From positions 1 to 64,000 of the forward strand of contig JABDCS010000006.1 in assembly GCA_013288005.1 (NCBI GenBank): 64,000 nucleotides of DNA, given 5' to 3'. This stretch comes from Chlamydiota bacterium (GTDB lineage: Bacteria > Chlamydiota > Chlamydiia > Chlamydiales > Rhabdochlamydiaceae). The notes under the pieces were generated by a model that did not search any database, was not told where the DNA came from, and was given only the letters and a program-made list of their open reading frames with translations. Every line of letters starts with the position of its first letter. The first letter of the stretch is position 1. The translations under genes were made by a program, and so were the position numbers. Below are positions 60,368-64,000 of the stretch, in pieces.

Positions 60368-62500
60368 TTAGGTCAGCTGGACCCTTCCAAGAGGTTGAAT
60401 ACGGATCTCGGGCACAATTTCTTGGAAAGAGACAACAGCCATATCAGGAAACTCACCCTCAATCAGTTTTCGTACAAAACGCCGTACGTCCATAGCAGTT
60501 AGCAATACAGGAGTTTGGCCGCCCACGGGGGTTGGTACTACAGTTGTACGCATAGAGTGCAAAATAAGCTGCACCGAATCGGGATCCAAAGCGAGGTAAG
60601 AGCCTGCTGAAGTCTGCTTAATAGCACCTCGTACCATATCTTCTATTTCTGGGTCGAGGAGGTAAACGGCTAAAATAGATTGTCCTTGCGAATACTTGTA
60701 ACTGATATAGCGTTTAAGGGAAGAACGGACATACTCTGTTAAAAGCACCGTATCTTTTTCCGATTGGGCCCACTCACTTAAAGACTCAAGGATCGTTCGC
60801 AAATCTTTGATCGAGATTTGCTCTTGCACTAGGCGTTTGAAGATCTCTGTGAGCTTCTGCAAGGGGACAAGACGGGTAACTTCTTTAACAAGATCGGGGT
60901 AGGATTTTTCGACGAACTCGAGAATGCCTCGAATTTCTTGAATACCGATGAATTCACCAGCATATTGTCGGTAAAAATAGGAGAGATGCAGAATCATAAC
61001 ATCGAGGGCCTTCCAGAATTTAATACCGGCCTTTTGCATGAGGTCCTGGTATTTAGCATCGACCCAGATGGAAGGTTGTCCATGGCTACTCTTAGAGGTC
61101 GTAAAGGGGATGTTATAGCGATGGAGTGTCTCTGTATTTTCATTTGTCAAAATGGCATTTTCTATGAGTTTGCCGCGTACGATAGGAACTTCATTGAGAG
61201 AAATAGAATATTCATCAGATTCGAGAGTTGGAGAGTCGGTACGGACGTGGACTCCGGGAAAGCGTACGCCAAGATCCTGATAGAGCGCATGGCGCATCTT
61301 CGGGATCATCTCGTCGATGAAAAGGCCGCCGCCCTTTTCTTTTTTAATGACTGAAGAAATATGCTTACCTACTTCTAAAATAACCGGCAAAGTCAAAGCG
61401 TATTCATCAGAACCGCCTTTGACGACGGTATGGCCGGCGACTTCGGTTTCAACGGAGGCGGAAGTCATTCCAGCTGTTGCCTTATCAGCAGCTTTTTTCG
61501 AGCTGTACCAGATACCAAAACTGATCGATCCTATAACAACACCCAAAATGATAAAGATGAGTTTAGGAAAGCCTGGGATCAAAGTCATACCGAGTAAAAC
61601 ACCAGAAGAAATCATCAAAGCTTTTGGTTGGCCCAAAAGCTGCATAGAAATTTCTTTACCGAGGTTCGCATCTTTCTTTTCGCTCGAAACACGTGTTGTC
61701 ACGATACCGGCAGTTAAAGCGACTAGAAGGGAAGGAATTTGAGATACAAGGCCGCTACCGATCGAGAGTAAGGTGTAAATTTGAGCCGCTTGCATTGCGG
61801 ACATGCCATGCATAGAAACCCCAATGATAAGGCCCCCTACGATGTTGATGACAGCGATGACGATACCGGCGATAACGTCTCCCTTCACGAACTTCATCGC
61901 ACCGTCCATAGCTCCGTAAAGTTGGCTTTCTTTCGTGAGAGCAAGACGTAATTCCCTCGCTTGGTTTGCATCGATAACGCCGCTACGCATATCGGCATCG
62001 ATACTCATCTGCTTCCCGGGCATGGCATCTAGGGTAAAACGCGCAGCGACCTCTGCAACCCGCTCGGCACCCTTAATAACGACGATAAACTGCACGATTG
62101 TGATAATAAGAAAGACAATGGCACCGACGACGAAGTTTCCTCCGACAACGAAATTACCAAACGCAAAAATAATATGACCCGCATTGGCTTGAAGCAAAAT
62201 TTGTTTCGTTGCCGAAATCTCAATCCCCAAGCGAAGAACGGTGGTTAAGAGCAAGAGGGAAGGGAAAATCGATAAGTGAACGGCCTTAGGAATATAGATA
62301 GCAACCAACAAAACAGAGAAAGAAATCGTAAGGTTGATCGCGATCAAATTATCAATAAAATCGGGGGGAACGCGGATGATGATCATCCCGATGACCACAA
62401 TAACAAAGAGGGCAAGGAGGACGTCGCTTGACCGATTAATCAGGTTGAGGATTTTGTCGCTGCCTAAAATGCGGCTAAGGCGTTCAAGAAAATTCTTCAT
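60368..62500 (-). CDS. sctV: Type III secretion export gate protein SctV (LcrD/CdsV)
   Basis: The 710-aa protein has the usual length of SctV. Residues 1-330 form the membrane domain with about eight hydrophobic helices; the FHIPEP family motif region includes RFTLDAMPGKQMSIDADMRSG near residues 153-170. Residues 350-710 are the cytosolic domain that forms the nonameric export ring (for example IREILEFVEKSYPDLV-like and LDPEIEDMVRGAIKQTSAGS). It receives substrate-chaperone complexes. ATG 62500 overlaps the sctU stop by 4 bp. Confidence 0.96.
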   Translation of the reverse strand: MKNFLERLSRILGSDKILNLINRSSDVLLALFVIVVIGMIIIRVPPDFIDNLIAINLTISFSVLLVAIYIPKAVHLSIFPSLLLLTTVLRLGIEISATKQILLQANAGHIIFAFGNFVVGGNFVVGAIVFLIITIVQFIVVIKGAERVAEVAARFTLDAMPGKQMSIDADMRSGVIDANQARELRLALTKESQLYGAMDGAMKFVKGDVIAGIVIAVINIVGGLIIGVSMHGMSAMQAAQIYTLLSIGSGLVSQIPSLLVALTAGIVTTRVSSEKKDANLGKEISMQLLGQPKALMISSGVLLGMTLIPGFPKLIFIILGVVIGSISFGIWYSSKKAADKATAGMTSASVETEVAGHTVVKGGSDEYALTLPVILEVGKHISSVIKKEKGGGLFIDEMIPKMRHALYQDLGVRFPGVHVRTDSPTLESDEYSISLNEVPIVRGKLIENAILTNENTETLHRYNIPFTTSKSSHGQPSIWVDAKYQDLMQKAGIKFWKALDVMILHLSYFYRQYAGEFIGIQEIRGILEFVEKSYPDLVKEVTRLVPLQKLTEIFKRLVQEQISIKDLRTILESLSEWAQSEKDTVLLTEYVRSSLKRYISYKYSQGQSILAVYLLDPEIEDMVRGAIKQTSAGSYLALDPDSVQLILHSMRTTVVPTPVGGQTPVLLTAMDVRRFVRKLIEGEFPDMAVVSFQEIVPEIRIQPLGRVQLT

Positions 62501-63579
62501 TTAAAGATCTCCAATATCTCTTCTCCGCCTTCTTCTTTCTCTTCCATTTTTGCAAGCCACTTGAGGAGCTCCGCTACGGCACGATAGGTCTCCTCAGGGA
62601 TGTATTCGCTGATTTTGCCTTTTTGGTAAAGAGTTTGAGCAAGTTCGACGTTTCGCATAATAGGAATTCGGCTTTCGTTGGCGATTTTTATAATTTGTTC
62701 GGCAACCAGCCCGCCACCCATAGTCACGATTCGTGGAGCAGGCTCAGTTTCTTCTTGGTATTCGATGGCTACAGCGATATGTGTCGGATTCGTAATGACT
62801 GCGCGTGCACGCTTAGTAGCAGAAGGACCCTCTTGATACGCAATTTCTTGAGTCAATTGGCGCCGCTTACTTTTGATGTGCGGATCGCCTTCCGTATCTT
62901 TATACTCTTGTTTGACCTCAAATTTTTCCATGCGCATCTCTTTAGCGAAATTATACTTCTGATAAACAAGATCGATCAAGGCAATTATCAGAAAAAAAAT
63001 ACCTACACGAATGGCTACTTGAATGACAAAGGAGGAGACCACGTTGACAATGGCTAAAAGAGGCATCCCTGCTGTGGAGATCAGCTCTTGTAAGCTATTA
63101 TGCACAACAGAATAGATGAGAATGACGGCCCCGCTAATTTTCAAAATCGATTTGATAAGCTCAAAAATAGTTTTGAACTTAAACATGTTCTTGAGGTTGG
63201 TAATCGGATTAAGCCGCTTTACGTCAAATTTCATGGCCTCCATGGAAAAGGTGGGGCCGACCGTGAGAAAGGAGACCAATACGCCTACAATTGCGGTGAT
63301 ACCCAAGATGGGCATGCTGCAATTCATGATAACTAGCATGGCTTGTTGTAAATAACCGCCCGCACTATCCGCCAAGTCGATGTGTCCACCGAGTGCGGAA
63401 AAAACATAGGTAAAATAGGTAGCAAGCTGTTGATAGATATAACTGCCCCCAAGGACAGCCGCGGCGATTGAGACAACAAACGTGAAAGCAGCAGGAAAAT
63501 CTTGGGATTTAGCTACCTGACCTTTTTTTCGGGCGTCGCGCAGCTTTTTCGGGGTTGCTTTTTCTGTTTTTTCTGCCAT
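62497..63579 (-). CDS. sctU: Type III secretion export switch protein SctU (YscU/CdsU)
   Basis: The 360-aa inner-membrane protein switches substrate class in the type III apparatus. It starts MAEKTEKATPKKLRDARKKG, the family N-terminus, has four membrane helices at about 30-50, 80-105, 145-165 and 180-205, and carries the autocleavage motif NPTH at residues 264-267 (RAVITNPTHIAVAI). It is the first gene of the sctU-sctV-copN-scc1-malQ run; the promoter should lie in 63580-63730. Confidence 0.96.
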   Translation of the reverse strand: MAEKTEKATPKKLRDARKKGQVAKSQDFPAAFTFVVSIAAAVLGGSYIYQQLATYFTYVFSALGGHIDLADSAGGYLQQAMLVIMNCSMPILGITAIVGVLVSFLTVGPTFSMEAMKFDVKRLNPITNLKNMFKFKTIFELIKSILKISGAVILIYSVVHNSLQELISTAGMPLLAIVNVVSSFVIQVAIRVGIFFLIIALIDLVYQKYNFAKEMRMEKFEVKQEYKDTEGDPHIKSKRRQLTQEIAYQEGPSATKRARAVITNPTHIAVAIEYQEETEPAPRIVTMGGGLVAEQIIKIANESRIPIMRNVELAQTLYQKGKISEYIPEETYRAVAELLKWLAKMEEKEEGGEEILEIFK

Positions 63580-63730
63580 TTAGCAATTTTCTCTAAGGAA
63601 TTACAAAGCTCGAAATCAAAATCCGCATATGTTGGGCTCGAGGGTCCACAAATGCATATTATTTATGAAAATTGGATATTACAACTAATTTCCGTAGGGG
63701 GTATATCAAAAGCAAATTTTTATGCTCTCT

Positions 63731-64000
63731 CTAATGGCAGGCATATAATTTAACAGGAAGGCCACCATTCAGGCATTTGATCTTCTCTTGGTAGGGAAGT
63801 TCAAGGGCTTGCGCCATATGCTCATCGGAGGCCAGGAAAAAAAGACGGGCTTTTTTGCAACGTGACGCATATTTCCCAAGATTCCTGTATAGGGCTTCAT
63901 TTGCCTCAAGTCGTTTTCCGTAGGGAGGATTAGAGATAATAAGAGAAGGGGTAAAAGGTGATCGTAAATTTTCGATTGGGCGAGAAAAAATGTCTACGGA
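63731..64000 (-). CDS. RlmL/YpsC-like rRNA methyltransferase (C-terminal part)
   Basis: The frame is open from the window edge to a TAG at 63731-63733, giving 89 residues. SLIISNPPYGKRL contains the NPPY motif of N-directed methyltransferases, and the end (KCLNGGLPVKLYACH) resembles the FNGPLPCRL end of THUMP-domain 23S rRNA m2G methyltransferases. The SAM-binding and THUMP parts would lie beyond the window. It precedes sctU on the same strand with 151 bp between. Confidence 0.75.
   Translation of the reverse strand, partial: SVDIFSRPIENLRSPFTPSLIISNPPYGKRLEANEALYRNLGKYASRCKKARLFFLASDEHMAQALELPYQEKIKCLNGGLPVKLYACH

Noticed and set aside
1-64000. CRISPR array, prophage or integrase
   Set aside because: No regularly spaced direct repeats, cas genes, phage structural genes or recombinase genes were found; the repeats seen are gene paralogues, short palindromes and microsatellites.

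Overview
The window looks like the chromosome of an environmental, Parachlamydia-related member of the Chlamydiales. Gene content and order support this. A pgsA/glgA block is followed by rplY-pth-rpsF-rpsR-rplI-ispE, an arrangement known from chlamydial genomes. At the other end sits a chlamydial-type type III secretion operon (sctU-sctV-copN-scc1) with malQ embedded in it. There are also a methionine aminopeptidase with an N-terminal SEC-C zinc motif and a candidate inclusion-membrane (Inc) protein with a double hydrophobic segment. All of this is read from the sequence and from recalled family knowledge; no database search was run.

Layout. 1-9202 is housekeeping: the pgsA 3' end, glgA (minus), tRNA-Gln(UUG), prs, rplY, pth, rpsF, rpsR, rplI, ispE, and an hldD-hldE heptose pair whose second hldE domain looks dead. 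9203-11297 is an AT-rich gap followed by an unrecognised 566-aa Pro/Ala-rich protein. 11307-20020 holds htpX, an SbcD/YhaO-like nuclease with an SbcC/YhaN-like ATPase, an exported FAD oxidoreductase, an alpha/beta hydrolase and an M20 peptidase.

20066-41968 is the striking part: eleven consecutive, same-strand paralogues of a large (524-664 aa) eukaryotic-like protein kinase family with DYRK/CMGC features. The first five have lost catalytic residues (pseudokinases). Five of the other six keep Lys, HxD, Asn and DFG. One (32384-33958) has lost the whole ATP-binding N-lobe. All share a three-part design: short N-terminal leader, kinase-like domain plus a conserved post-kinase module, then a Ser-rich tail ending in two basic motifs (RKRAS-like and KRSKK-like). 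This resembles a family of secreted host-directed effectors that may act in the nucleus; that role is inference.

42120-52182 mixes a candidate Inc protein, map, truA, marC, a phospholipase D-family protein next to a 211-bp MITE, rpmB, sthA, and a four-member family of small proteins with a C-terminal hydrophobic anchor. 52206-64000 (all minus) holds clpB, a periplasmic-type protein, a transglutaminase-like/TPR protein, malQ, scc1, copN, sctV, sctU and the end of an rRNA methyltransferase-like gene. The last six complete genes of this run are tightly packed, most with 4-bp stop/start overlaps. The secretion operon plausibly provides export for effector candidates elsewhere in the window, but no direct link is visible.
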